Shown here: positions 15,776 to 24,641 of the stretch, piece after piece
Position numbering within the stretch: the first letter of the stretch is position 1
Layout of the letters: the number at the start of each line of letters is the position of its first letter
Source: an uncultured Muribaculaceae bacterium
GTDB lineage: Bacteria; Bacteroidota; Bacteroidia; Bacteroidales; Muribaculaceae
Direction: 5' to 3'
NCBI GenBank assembly: GCA_910577315.1
Contig: CAJTME010000012.1
Span: 1-64,000 of the forward strand
Length of the DNA stretch: 64,000 nucleotides
Translations under genes and position numbers: made by a program
Notes under the pieces: model-generated
What the model saw: the letters and a program-made list of their open reading frames with translations, nothing else
Told to the model about the DNA's origin: nothing
Databases searched by the model: none

Positions 15776-18052
15776 TCAGAGTTTCAGCAGTGACGAGCCG
15801 TTGTCGGAGTTGTTGAGGTTGCGGCGGGCGGTGCGGAAGATTGAGCCGAAGTCGGCGGTGTAGCTGAGGGTGAATACGACCATGTTGGCGTTGTTCTTGA
15901 TGTAGCGGTCGGTTGTGGCGGGGCTGACGGATGAGAGGTTCCAGGAGGGATAGCGGGTGCCCTTTGTGTCGAACATGTACATCCAGTTGACGCCGAGGGT
16001 CCAGTGTTTGTCCGGGGTGTATTCGAAGGCGAGGGCGTCGCCGTTCTCGTCCTTGCCGACATACTGGCCGTTGAGGTATTTGCCGGGGAGCTTGCGCCAG
16101 TAGGATACGGTGAAGGGGCCGCGGTTCCACCACAGGTAGAGCGAGCCGGAGAGGGAGTTGAGGTGGTGGCGCCAGCCGTCACCGGCACAGGCGTAATGGC
16201 GGAACATGACGTTGAGACTTGCGCCGAAGCCGGCGAGGCCGCTGATTTTAAGGTAGAGGGAGCCGTCGAAGCGGCGGTCGGACGAGGCGTTGACGGAGCG
16301 GGAGAGGAAGAGGCGGTCGCCGAGGTATGACACGTCGTCGATGAAGGCGTTGTTGGTGGTGTAGTAGCTGAGGAGGAGGGAGGTCTGGAACTTTTTGTAC
16401 TGGAATGAGGGCATTGCCTGGTAGATGAAGTACTCGGCGACCTTGAGGTCGGGGTTGCCGTTGGAGATGAGGTAGGGTGTGGTCTGCTGGGGGTAGTCGG
16501 TGAGGGCCGAGAGTGACGGGATGCCGGGCGAGTACTGGAAGGCGGCGGCGAAGTTCCATCCGTGGCCGATGTTCCAGGAGCCCTGGATGGACGAGAGGTT
16601 GCGGATGAAGTGGCGGCGGTTGAGGTCGTTCTTTATCCAGAACATCTTGAGGCCGGTGGAAGCCGAGATATGTACTTTGCCTACCTGCTGGCCGAGGCGG
16701 GCGTAGAGGTAGTTGTTGTTTTCGGTGAGGATGGGCTCGTAGTCGGTGGTGAGGTATGTGTTGCGGCTGTGGGAGACGGTGTTCTGGTAGCCGGCGGAGA
16801 GGGATGTGCGCTCGCTGAAGGTGTGGATGTAGCTTATCTCGGAAATGAGCGAGCGGCGGCGGGTGTTGACGTCCATGGTGTAGTCGCCGCCGGGGATGGT
16901 GTAGTCGTTGGTGCGGCGGTAGTCGTCGGAACTGAGGGTGCCGACGACCTGGGCCTCGAGCGAGTTGCGGTCGTTGAAGTCGTGGCGGAAGAAGAGGTCG
17001 AGCGAGGGGATGAACGCGTTGCCCTTGGCGCGGGTGAAGTATTCGTAGTCGCCGAGCTGGGAATCGGAGGTCGAGCCGATGTAGCGCCGCGAGTTTGAGT
17101 CGATTGAGGCGTTGAAGGTTGCCGAGAACAGGGTTTTGAGCGACGGGCTGAATACGTATTTGAAGCGGAGGGGATTGGAGAAGTAGTTGAAGGGGTTGCG
17201 GTCGGTCTCGCGGAGGTCGACGCGGAAGTCGTCGCCGATGTAGGAACGGTAGGTGAAGTCGTAGGCTTTCTGGTAGTTACGCCACGAGGGGCTGTAGCTG
17301 ACCGAGAATTGTGAGGGCCCCTGGTGGTATGAGGCGCGGATGTTTGCGTCGACGAAGGCGGTGTTGACGGCGGAGCGGGCCCAACCGTAGAACTGGCCGC
17401 CGTCGGAGCGGTGGCGGAGGGTGATGGCGATGAGGCCGGTGGTGCCGCGGTCGGCGTAGCGGGCCGGGGTGATGCGGGAGTATTCGATGCGCTCGATGTC
17501 GCCGGGGGCAAGGGCGTTGACCTGGTCCATGGAGGCGGGAACGCCGTCGATGAGAATCATCGGGCTGCCCTGGTCGACGGAGATGGTGCGGTTGATGGGG
17601 TTGGCGTCGAGGCCGGCGAGGGGGAGTTTCTGAAAGAGGCTGATGGTGGTGGATGATGCCTTGACGTCGGAGGCGGCGGGGTAGACGATGGTGCGGCCGC
17701 GGGAGTCGATCATTGACTGGCCGGTGACGGTGATATCGCGCAGGGCGACGGCGTCGGGGAGGTAGAGGGAGCCGAGGCTGATGTTGCGCGAGCCGGCGGG
17801 GATGATGATGTCGAGGGGTGAGCAGCCGGTGGCGGTTATTGCGAGAGTGTCGGGATGGGTGGTCGATGTGGAGATGGCGAAGTGGCCGTCGGGGTCGGTC
17901 ACGGTGGCAGTATGGATTGATTTGAGATGGCACACGGCGCCGACAATGGCAGTGGAGTCATTGTCGGCGAGGATGGTGCCTGTGATTGTTCGCGCCCCGG
18001 CGCCGGCAACGCCGGCAAGGAGGAGGGTGAGGAGAGACAGGATTGGTTTCAT
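15776..18052 (-). CDS. Outer-membrane beta-barrel protein with carboxypeptidase-like and plug domains
   Basis: 758 residues from the ATG at 18052, which opens a clear signal peptide (MKPILSLLTLLLAGVAGAGA). The open frame continues upstream to 18610, but that part lies antisense to the phosphatase gene and is not coding. Residues about 22-100 form a carboxypeptidase-regulatory-like beta sandwich (TITGTILADNDSTAIVGAV). Then comes a TonB-receptor plug-like domain (ILIDGVPASMDQVNALAPGDIERIEY near 180-205), and the rest is a large barrel. This architecture matches the 'outer membrane beta-barrel family protein' class of Bacteroidetes. There is no adjacent SusD, so the substrate is unknown. A degenerate promoter (TAACTTCG at 18081-18088 minus, TTTG 20 bases further up) may drive it. 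Confidence 0.88.
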   Translation of the reverse strand: MKPILSLLTLLLAGVAGAGARTITGTILADNDSTAIVGAVCHLKSIHTATVTDPDGHFAISTSTTHPDTLAITATGCSPLDIIIPAGSRNISLGSLYLPDAVALRDITVTGQSMIDSRGRTIVYPAASDVKASSTTISLFQKLPLAGLDANPINRTISVDQGSPMILIDGVPASMDQVNALAPGDIERIEYSRITPARYADRGTTGLIAITLRHRSDGGQFYGWARSAVNTAFVDANIRASYHQGPSQFSVSYSPSWRNYQKAYDFTYRSYIGDDFRVDLRETDRNPFNYFSNPLRFKYVFSPSLKTLFSATFNASIDSNSRRYIGSTSDSQLGDYEYFTRAKGNAFIPSLDLFFRHDFNDRNSLEAQVVGTLSSDDYRRTNDYTIPGGDYTMDVNTRRRSLISEISYIHTFSERTSLSAGYQNTVSHSRNTYLTTDYEPILTENNNYLYARLGQQVGKVHISASTGLKMFWIKNDLNRRHFIRNLSSIQGSWNIGHGWNFAAAFQYSPGIPSLSALTDYPQQTTPYLISNGNPDLKVAEYFIYQAMPSFQYKKFQTSLLLSYYTTNNAFIDDVSYLGDRLFLSRSVNASSDRRFDGSLYLKISGLAGFGASLNVMFRHYACAGDGWRHHLNSLSGSLYLWWNRGPFTVSYWRKLPGKYLNGQYVGKDENGDALAFEYTPDKHWTLGVNWMYMFDTKGTRYPSWNLSSVSPATTDRYIKNNANMVVFTLSYTADFGSIFRTARRNLNNSDNGSSLLKL

Positions 18053-18153
18053 TTGTGAGGGATTGAATGTTATAATGAGCGCGAAGTTATGAATAAAAAT
18101 TAAGTTTACAAAAAAAACGTTAATTTTTTTGTGGGGGCGGGGGGTGGAGGCGA

Positions 18154-18228
18154 GGAGTACTCGGAGGGCTCGGAGTTCTCGGGGGGCTTGCGCGGGTTTG
18201 GCTTGTGCGGGCGCAGCATGCTGCGCCC
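18154..18228 (+). repeat. Nonamer-only mosaic copy followed by a 20-bp palindrome
   Basis: Three nonamers (AGTACTCGG, AGGGCTCGG, AGTTCTCGG) occur here without the heptamer array. At 18209-18228 a perfect palindrome GGGCGCAGCATGCTGCGCCC follows, related in style to the GGCGCC hairpins near 53-55 and 63 kb. No gene is seen between the phosphatase stop and the outer-membrane gene start. Confidence 0.75.
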
Positions 18229-18270
18229 CTACGGGTTGGGCGGCAGGCGGTAGGGGCGGGGGCTTTGCTT

Positions 18271-19656
18271 TTATTTTATTCCGGCGATCTGGCGGATGGT
18301 GGCGGGGATGTCGGTGTTGTTGTTGAGGGCGCGGAAGCGTTCGGAACCGACGCCTACGGCGAACACGGGGACGAGGTTGCCGGAGTGGCTGGTGGTGGTG
18401 AAGATGGTGCCGGCGGCGTCGTTGATGAGGTTGAATACTTCGACGGCAAATGAGTTGAATGAGGCGTAGAGGGTCTGCTGGTCGGCGGTGTTGCGCATCC
18501 CGAATGTCTTGTCGAACATTTCCTTGAGCTGGGCGAGACGGGTGTCGCTGACGGGGATGTGGGTGAAGAGGCCAAGGTTTTCCTCGAGGTACTGGCGCAT
18601 GTCGTCCCAACGGTATTCCATGCGGGAGCGGAGGATGCCCTTGCAGTATTCGCTGAAGGCTTCTTTGGAGACTTTCTGGTAGTCGAATACGCTGAGGGGG
18701 TTGTCGAGCTTGAGGCGGGAGTGGACGTGGCTCATGCCGCCGGTGTCGTGGTCGGCGGTGACGACGATGAGGGTCTCGTCGGGATGGGCGAGATAGAAGT
18801 TGTAGGCAATGGCGAGGGCCTGGTTGAAGTTGAGGATTTCCTTGACGGCGGCTCCGGCGTCGTTGGCGTGGAGGGCGTGGTCGATGTTGCCGCCTTCGAC
18901 CATCATGAAGAAGGCGTCGGGCGACTGCTTTTCGAGGTGGTCGAGGCAGGTCTGGGTGATGACGGGGAGGGTGAGGACGCCGGGGATGGAGTCGATGGTG
19001 TAGCCGATGTTCCAGTTGGGGGTGTCGCGGGGGTTGAGGAGGAATACTTTTTCGGAGGAGATTCTGTTGATTTCGTCGGGTCCGTAAATGAGCTGCACGC
19101 CGTTTTCGGCCATCACGGCCTCGACGTCGGTGGGGTTGCCGTTGGCGTCGGCAAGGCCGCGGAGGCCTGCGCCGGCGAGGAAGTCATAACCCGAGCGGGC
19201 CGCCTGGATGTCGATGTCGTAGTACATCTTGCGGCTGGCGACGTGGGCGTAGAAGGCGCCGGGGGTGGCGTCGTCGGGGGCGACGGAGGTTACGACGCCG
19301 ACGCCGTAGCCCATGTCCTTGAACTGGCGGGCTATTGAGGTGAGGGGGACGGTGTCGGGGTTGACGCCGAGCATGCCGTTGACGGTCTTGGTGCCGGTGG
19401 AGAGGGCGGTGCCGGCGGCGGCTGAGTCGGTGATGGGTGCGCTGGCCGAGTAGGTCATGCAGACTGATGCGGTGGGGAACTGCATCATGAGGAGGGGCTT
19501 GTCGTTGCGGAGGACGTCGCGGTTGTAGGCCTGGGCGGTCATGACGGGTGAGAGGCCCATGCCGTCGCCGATGTAGTAGAAGATGTATTTGGGGGCGGAC
19601 TGGGCTGCGGCCAGGATGGTGGCGGCAAGGGTGAGGATTAGGGCGGGAAGTCTCAT
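18271..19656 (-). CDS. Alkaline phosphatase (PhoA family)
   Basis: A secreted or periplasmic phosphomonoesterase with two Zn and one Mg. The signal peptide is MRLPALILTLAATILAAA. Metal- and substrate-binding motifs are present in order: YYIGDGMG at 27-34, catalytic Ser78 in TDSAAAGTALSTGTK (residues 76-90), EGGNIDHALHANDAG near 252-266, VTADHDTGGMSHVH near 300-313, and a late TSHSGNLVPVFAVG near 435-448. Length 461 is normal for Bacteroidetes alkaline phosphatases. A repeat array begins five bases before its start codon, so its leader or promoter overlaps the repeat. No Pho regulator is nearby. Confidence 0.93.
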   Translation of the reverse strand: MRLPALILTLAATILAAAQSAPKYIFYYIGDGMGLSPVMTAQAYNRDVLRNDKPLLMMQFPTASVCMTYSASAPITDSAAAGTALSTGTKTVNGMLGVNPDTVPLTSIARQFKDMGYGVGVVTSVAPDDATPGAFYAHVASRKMYYDIDIQAARSGYDFLAGAGLRGLADANGNPTDVEAVMAENGVQLIYGPDEINRISSEKVFLLNPRDTPNWNIGYTIDSIPGVLTLPVITQTCLDHLEKQSPDAFFMMVEGGNIDHALHANDAGAAVKEILNFNQALAIAYNFYLAHPDETLIVVTADHDTGGMSHVHSRLKLDNPLSVFDYQKVSKEAFSEYCKGILRSRMEYRWDDMRQYLEENLGLFTHIPVSDTRLAQLKEMFDKTFGMRNTADQQTLYASFNSFAVEVFNLINDAAGTIFTTTSHSGNLVPVFAVGVGSERFRALNNNTDIPATIRQIAGIK

Positions 19657-19660
19657 ATTT

Positions 19661-19771
19661 AATTAGGAGTTAGGAATTAGGAATTAGGAATTGCCGGGCG
19701 GGTGGTAATTAGGAATTAGGAATTACCATCCGGGTATTTTTTGGAGTTCTCGGAGGGCTCGGAGTACTCGG
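19661..19771 (+). repeat. Mosaic intergenic repeat, copy 5, encoding the tail of the GH3 protein
   Basis: Two heptamer arrays with TTGCCGGGCGGGTGG and TTACCATCCGGGT blocks, then a T-run and three nonamers. On the minus strand the nonamers and block are read as the last 18 or so codons of the GH3-family gene, and a heptamer supplies its TAA. Confidence 0.85.
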
Positions 19772-21296
19772 CGTTTTTTGGGGTGTTTAGTTTTAGGATT
19801 GCTTCGATGGTGGTGCGGTCGTTGGCGAGGCGGGGGACTTTGCGTTGGCCGCCGAGTTTGCCGGTGGATGCGAGCCAGTCGTCGAACAGGCCGGGGCGGG
19901 CGGTGGTGATGGATAGCCGGTCGAGGAATATGCCGCCGGTGCGCTTGGCCTGGTAGTCGGAGTTCTGTCGCTGGAGCTGGCGGTCGAGTTCGTCGGCGAA
20001 GGCCTCGACTGAGGCCGGGGGGGTGTTCCATTCGATGAGCCATTGGTGGCGTCCACGGGCGGCACCGTCGGCATAGACGGGGGCGGCGGTGTAGTTGGCG
20101 ACGGAGGCGCCGGTGATGCCGCATGTGTCGGCGAGGGCGTTGTCGGCGTTGTAGACCATTAGCTCTTCGCCGAAGGCGTTGATGAAGCTTTTGGTGCGTC
20201 CGGCGATGGATATGCGCAGCGGTTCGACCGATTCGACGCGGACGGTGTCGCCGATGGCATAGCGCCACAGGCCGTTGCATGAGGAGATGATGAGCTGGTA
20301 GGTGTGGCCGGGCTGGACCTGCCAGACGGGGATGGCATCGAGGGCGTCGGAGCTGCCGAGGGGGAGGAATTCGTAGAAGATGCCGATGTCGAGGAGGAGG
20401 AGCATGCCGGGGGTGTCGCGGCGGTCCTGGACGGCGAAGAAGCCTTCGGATGCGTTGTAGGTCTCGAGGTAGCGCATGCGGGCGGGGTCGGTGATGGCGC
20501 GGTATTGGTCGCGGTAGGGGCCGAAGGCGATGCCGCCGTGGAAGAATACCTCGAGGTTGGGCCAGACGTCGTGGATGGTGGTGGCGCCGGCGCGGCGGAT
20601 GACCTCGCGCAGGACGGTCAGGAACCAGGAGGGGACGCCGGAGATGTTGGTTACGTTCTCGCGGAGGGAGGCCTCGACCAGGGCGGGGAGCTTGCGGGTC
20701 CAGTCGGACATGAGTGCAATTTCTTTCGAGGGGATGCGGACGAGGTTGGCGAGTGGGTTGATGTTCTCGATGAGGTTGGCGGAGAGGTCGCCGATGCGTA
20801 CGCCGGGGGGGAGGGTGGCGTGCTCGGTGGCGAAGCTGCCGCCGAGGATGAAGCTCTTGCCGGCGAATAGGCGGGAGTCGGGGTATAGGTTGAGGTAGCG
20901 GGCAACGACGTCGGCGCCGCCGGCGTAGTGGTTGACGCGGAGGGAGGCGTCGGTGACGGGGATGTATTTGCTTTTTCCGTCGGATGTGCCGCTTGACTGC
21001 GCGAAACGGCGGCAGCGGCCGGGCCAGAGGATGTCGCGCCCGCCGGCAACCATGCGCTCGATGTCGGCCCGGAGGTCGGGATAGGTGACGAGGGGGACGG
21101 TGGCGCGGAAGGTGTCGTATGAGCCGATTTCGCGGAAGCGGTGGCGGATGCCGTAGGCTGTGTCGCGGGCTGTGGTGAGGAGCCATGCGAGGGTGCGGGC
21201 CTGGGCGGCTTGGGCTGATTTGACGGAAGTCCAGCCACGGTCGGGGCGGCATCGCCGCCCGAACCATGGCCGGATTAGTGGGGTGGGGTTGATCAA
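19716..21296 (-). CDS. GH3 auxin-responsive promoter family protein (acyl-adenylating enzyme superfamily)
   Basis: A 526-residue member of the GH3 family, which belongs to the ANL adenylating enzymes. Plant members conjugate amino acids to acyl acids; the role of the bacterial ones is unknown. Recognisable family elements are the phosphate-binding loop FAQSSGTSDGKSKYIPVT near 96-113, PSWFLTVLREV near 220-230, YNASEGFFAVQD near 285-296, YEFLPL near 312, and GLWRYAIGDTVRVE near 345-358. The C-terminal tail (residues about 508-526, containing EYSEPSENSKKYPDGNS) is translated from the intergenic repeat and is not part of the family. A start at MINPTPL is used. Confidence 0.85.
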   Translation of the reverse strand: MINPTPLIRPWFGRRCRPDRGWTSVKSAQAAQARTLAWLLTTARDTAYGIRHRFREIGSYDTFRATVPLVTYPDLRADIERMVAGGRDILWPGRCRRFAQSSGTSDGKSKYIPVTDASLRVNHYAGGADVVARYLNLYPDSRLFAGKSFILGGSFATEHATLPPGVRIGDLSANLIENINPLANLVRIPSKEIALMSDWTRKLPALVEASLRENVTNISGVPSWFLTVLREVIRRAGATTIHDVWPNLEVFFHGGIAFGPYRDQYRAITDPARMRYLETYNASEGFFAVQDRRDTPGMLLLLDIGIFYEFLPLGSSDALDAIPVWQVQPGHTYQLIISSCNGLWRYAIGDTVRVESVEPLRISIAGRTKSFINAFGEELMVYNADNALADTCGITGASVANYTAAPVYADGAARGRHQWLIEWNTPPASVEAFADELDRQLQRQNSDYQAKRTGGIFLDRLSITTARPGLFDDWLASTGKLGGQRKVPRLANDRTTIEAILKLNTPKNAEYSEPSENSKKYPDGNS

Positions 21297-21303
21297 ATTT
21301 TTG

Positions 21304-21392
21304 AATTAGGAATTAGGAATTAGGAATTAGGAATTGCCGGGCGGGGTTATTTTTTGAGTTCTCGGAGGGGGCGGAGTTCTCGGAGGGGGCGG
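21304..21392 (+). repeat. Mosaic intergenic repeat, copy 6
   Basis: Five heptamers, TTGCCGGGCGGGG, a T-run and four nonamer-like units (AGTTCTCGG alternating with AGGGGGCGG). It lies between the GH3 start and the endonuclease stop, in the putative leader of GH3. Confidence 0.85.
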
Positions 21393-21434
21393 TGCTTTTG
21401 GGACAAATTCTGATTTCTGATTCCTATGTTCAAC

Positions 21435-23099
21435 TTATTTAACTGCGACTTTGACGGGGGTGTGGCATTGGTCGGTGGTGACGAGGTAGATGCCGGCGGG
21501 GATGTCGATGTCCATGTTGTTGTGGATGGTGTCGATGAACATGACGAGTTTGCCCGAGATGTCGTAGATGCATGCACCGGTTTGGTCGGCGCTGCAGATG
21601 AAGCGCATTATGCCGTCGAAGCCCTGAACGACAAGTCCCTGGTCGGCCTGTACGCCGGTGATGCCGGCATGGGCCACGAAGACGACGTTGGAGGCGGGGG
21701 AGCGGTAGCCGAGGCGGACAGACTGGACTGAGTAGGACTCGGAGTCGCTCTGGTCGAAGTCTTCAATGATGGTTCCGGGGGCTTCGGCGAGGACTTCCTC
21801 GGCGGTGGCTGTGCCGGAGACGTAGCGGGTGCGGTTTATTACCCAGTAGTCGACGGTTTCGTTGGCGGGGTAGGTCCAGTTGGCGCGGTATGAGTCGTTG
21901 GTTATGTCGGTGGGGTCGGTGGCGGTGCATGCGGTGAGTGTGGGCACTTCGAGACATTCGCCGATGAGGCGGACGATGCGCGAGCCGGTGATGCCGCCGT
22001 CGACGATTATGAGGCTGGCCTCGTGCTTACCGATTGCGGTGGGGGTGTAGGTGACGGTTATCTGCGTGCCGTCGGGCTGGTTGACGAGCGATGTGCTGAG
22101 CTTGGTTGAGGGGATTGAGAACATTTTCTTGTCGGAGCCCGAGAGGATGAGCTCGAAGTTGCCGGTGAGGTTTTCGCCGCGGAACTGGAGTATGGCGGTG
22201 GTGGAGCGGCCGATTGCGACCTGGCTGAATTCGAGGGCCATGTCGTTGGTGGGAGTGACGAGGTTGGGGTCGCCGGTGGGTTGCTGCGAGCCGCTTCCGC
22301 CGTTGAAAGTCTGTCCGACTTTGTTGCCCCAGATGTATTCGGCGAGTTCGGGATGGTCGATGAAGGGGTTGCGGTTGTTCTGGATTGAATATACCACCTC
22401 GTTTCGGTTTATTTCCTTTTCGCTGACGGGGTCGTTGCGGTGCCATTCGAGGAGGAGTTTCGAGGCCCATCCCTTGAGGGTGGGATAGGTGTTCTGTTCC
22501 ATCATCCAGGAGTATTTTGTGACCCAGGTGAGGTCCTGGTAACAGGTGACCATGTAGAAGTAGGTGCGTGCGAAGTCGCCTTTGTATTCGTCGGCGGGTT
22601 CAAAAACGCTCTGGCTGCCGCCGCCCTGTCCCGTGACGGGGTAGCCAACGATGGAGACGCCGTTGTTGTATTTTGTGGATGCCGTCATGTCGACTTTGCC
22701 GAGGGGCCAGTTGCTTTTGGCCTGGTTCGCGGCGGCGTCGGCCGGGTAGAGGTGGTTGAGGTCGACGTAGGCGGGGATGCCGGTGGAACCACCCCACCAG
22801 CTTTTGGGGAATGAGTGTTCGCGGTTGAGCAGCTTTCCCGACCAGGGGAGGTAGATGGGGGCATTTCCGTACATGTCCCACCATTGGCGCGAGTCGGGAT
22901 ATACGTCGGTGCGCTCGAAGTAGCGTGGCAGGTTGTTGTAGGATGAAACCTGTGTGAAATTGTGTACGAGCTGGTAGATGGCGTTCTTGAGGTCGGCATC
23001 TTTCTTCCCGTTGAGGCTCTGGTAGTAGCCGTCGGGGGCTTCGGCCAGGGCGCAGAGGCATGCGCAGAGGGCGAGTATCGAAGCGAACAGTTTTTTCAT
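21435..23099 (-). CDS. Secreted endonuclease I family protein with T9SS-type C-terminal domain
   Basis: A predicted extracellular His-Me (beta-beta-alpha metal) nuclease. Signal peptide 1-19, then an endonuclease I domain (about 20-275) with the catalytic-histidine motif LNREHSFPKSWWGG near 92-105 and the metal-site HLYPADAAANQAKSNWPLG near 115-133. A beta-sandwich and a fibronectin-like region follow. The last 70 or so residues (YDISGKLV, then IPAGIYLVTT and a VKVAVK end) have the pattern of a T9SS type A sorting domain. The protein is therefore likely exported by the system encoded at 4.3-11.1 kb, perhaps to scavenge DNA. It is monocistronic with a good promoter at 23168-23199. Confidence 0.9.
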   Translation of the reverse strand: MKKLFASILALCACLCALAEAPDGYYQSLNGKKDADLKNAIYQLVHNFTQVSSYNNLPRYFERTDVYPDSRQWWDMYGNAPIYLPWSGKLLNREHSFPKSWWGGSTGIPAYVDLNHLYPADAAANQAKSNWPLGKVDMTASTKYNNGVSIVGYPVTGQGGGSQSVFEPADEYKGDFARTYFYMVTCYQDLTWVTKYSWMMEQNTYPTLKGWASKLLLEWHRNDPVSEKEINRNEVVYSIQNNRNPFIDHPELAEYIWGNKVGQTFNGGSGSQQPTGDPNLVTPTNDMALEFSQVAIGRSTTAILQFRGENLTGNFELILSGSDKKMFSIPSTKLSTSLVNQPDGTQITVTYTPTAIGKHEASLIIVDGGITGSRIVRLIGECLEVPTLTACTATDPTDITNDSYRANWTYPANETVDYWVINRTRYVSGTATAEEVLAEAPGTIIEDFDQSDSESYSVQSVRLGYRSPASNVVFVAHAGITGVQADQGLVVQGFDGIMRFICSADQTGACIYDISGKLVMFIDTIHNNMDIDIPAGIYLVTTDQCHTPVKVAVK

Positions 23100-23167
23100 T
23101 TGGGATTTTATAAGGTTTTTCTACTTTTAACCCAAAACACGCGGGCGCGCAAAAAAGTTGGGGGTTG

Positions 23168-23199
23168 CAAAGTTAAAATAATTGTTTGAGATTTGCAAA
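23168..23199 (-). promoter_or_regulatory. Endonuclease I promoter
   Basis: On the minus strand TTTG (23196-23199) and TAACTTTG (23168-23175) are separated by 20 bases. Confidence 0.65.
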
Positions 23200-23206
23200 A
23201 AATATG

Positions 23207-23233
23207 AAAAAGCTCCCGGGGGAGCTTTTTTTT
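23207..23233 (-). terminator. Terminator downstream of alanine dehydrogenase
   Basis: AAAAAGCTCCC/GGGAGCTTTTT forms a perfect hairpin with T-runs on either strand. It lies between the ald repeat tail and the endonuclease promoter and probably separates the two units. Confidence 0.8.
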
Positions 23234-23235
23234 AG

Positions 23236-23386
23236 AATTGGGAATTAGGAATTAGGAATTAGGAATTAGGAATTAGGAGTTAGGAGTTAGTAATTGCCAT
23301 CCGGGTGGGGGTTTTTGAGTTCTCGAAGGAATCGGAGGACTCGGAGTTCTCGGAGGGCTCGGGTAATTCCTAATTCCTAATTTTAA
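23236..23386 (+). repeat. Mosaic intergenic repeat, copy 7, with an inverted right arm
   Basis: About seven heptamers, TTGCCATCCGGGTGG, T-run and five nonamers, then an inverted pair of heptamers (TAATTCCTAATTCCTAATT at 23364-23382). The transcript could fold into a heptamer-to-heptamer stem just after the ald stop codon. Confidence 0.85.
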
Positions 23387-24493
23387 TTAGAGTTCGAGTT
23401 TGTGGTAGGGGAGGTCCCAGGCTTGGGCGACGGGTTGGAAGGTGATTTGTCCGTCGACGATGTTTACGCCCTCGGCGAGGCCTTTGTCGGCTTTGCATGC
23501 TTCGCGCCAGCCCATGTTGGCGAGGCGTATGGCGTAGGGGAGGGTGGCGTTGGTGAGGGCCAGGGTCGAGGTGAAGGGGACGGCGCCGGGGATGTTGGCC
23601 ACGGCGTAGTGGACGATGCCGTCGACTTCGTAGGTGGGCTCGGAGTGGGTTGTGGGATGGGATGTCTCGAAACAGCCGCCCTGGTCGATGGCGACGTCGA
23701 CCATCACTGAGCCTTTGCGCATGAGCGGGAGCATGTCGGCGGTGACGAGATGGGGGGCTTTGGCGCCGGGGATGAGTACGGAGCCGATGACGAGGTCGAC
23801 GGTGGGGAGTTCCTGCTCGATGTTGTGGCGGGATGAGTAGAGTGTCTTGACGTTGCGCGGCATTGTCTCGGCGATGTGGCGCAGGGTGGGGAGCGAGATG
23901 TCGGTGATGGTGACGTCGGCTCCGAGGCCGGCTGCCATGAGGGCTGCGTTGCGGCCTACGACGCCGCCGCCGAGGATGAGGACTTTGGCGGGTTTGACGC
24001 CGGGGACGCCGCCCATGAGGATGCCTTTTCCTCCCTGGGGCTTTTCGAGGAAGCGTGCGCCTTCCTGTACGCTCATGCGGCCTGCGACTTCGCTCATTGG
24101 GATGAGCAGGGGCAGGGTGCCGCGGGTGTCGCGGACGGTCTCGTAGGCGATGCATGTGGCGCCTGAGGCGAGCATGGCTTCGGTGAGGGCGCGGTCGGAG
24201 GCGAAGTGGAAGTAGGTGAACAGGAGCTGGCCTTTCTTGACGAGGGCGTATTCGGGCTCGATGGGTTCCTTGACTTTCACAATCATCTCGGCGATTGCGT
24301 AGGTTTCCTCGATGGTGGGGAGGATGGAGGCTCCGGCGTTGATGTAGTCCTGGTCGGAGAATCCGCTGCCCTCGCCGGCGGTGTGCTGGACGTAGACTTT
24401 GTGGCCTTGGCCGACGAGTTCCTTGACGCCCGCGGGGGTCATGCCGACGCGGTTTTCGTTGTTTTTGATTTCTTTGGGTACGCCGATAATCAT
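23387..24493 (-). CDS. ald: Alanine dehydrogenase
   Basis: NAD-dependent interconversion of L-alanine with pyruvate and ammonium. The 368-residue length and motifs match the family: MIIGVPKEIKNNENRVGMTP at the N-terminus with substrate-binding Arg, VKVKEPIEPEY near 73-83, the active-site stretch GQLLFTYFHFASD near 88-100, and the nucleotide-binding fold VLILGGGVVGRNAALMAAGLGADV near 170-193. ATNIPGAV-type residues (VANIPGAVPFTST) lie near 297-309. The gene has its own promoter, and its stop lies at the end of repeat copy 7. It could link amino-acid nitrogen to the PFOR pyruvate pool (inference). Confidence 0.95.
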   Translation of the reverse strand: MIIGVPKEIKNNENRVGMTPAGVKELVGQGHKVYVQHTAGEGSGFSDQDYINAGASILPTIEETYAIAEMIVKVKEPIEPEYALVKKGQLLFTYFHFASDRALTEAMLASGATCIAYETVRDTRGTLPLLIPMSEVAGRMSVQEGARFLEKPQGGKGILMGGVPGVKPAKVLILGGGVVGRNAALMAAGLGADVTITDISLPTLRHIAETMPRNVKTLYSSRHNIEQELPTVDLVIGSVLIPGAKAPHLVTADMLPLMRKGSVMVDVAIDQGGCFETSHPTTHSEPTYEVDGIVHYAVANIPGAVPFTSTLALTNATLPYAIRLANMGWREACKADKGLAEGVNIVDGQITFQPVAQAWDLPYHKLEL

Positions 24494-24559
24494 AACGGGT
24501 AGTTTTTCAGGTTTAGGGTATAAGGTTTGTGGTATTCAGTCGTTTGATAATTGTCGCCC

Positions 24560-24590
24560 CAAATGTAGTGACTTTTTTTAAACCTGCAAA
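24560..24590 (-). promoter_or_regulatory. ald promoter
   Basis: Minus-strand TTTG (24587-24590) and TACATTTG (24560-24567) with a 19-base spacer. Confidence 0.6.
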
Positions 24591-24641
24591 TAAAAATGCT
24601 GAAAAAATTTCAGCCCGGTTTTTGGGGGAAGTATGGAAAAA

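Noticed and set aside
18053..18610. Upstream extension of the outer-membrane barrel frame
   Set aside because: A signal peptide starts at 18052; the extension is Arg/Pro-rich and antisense-frame relative to alkaline phosphatase.
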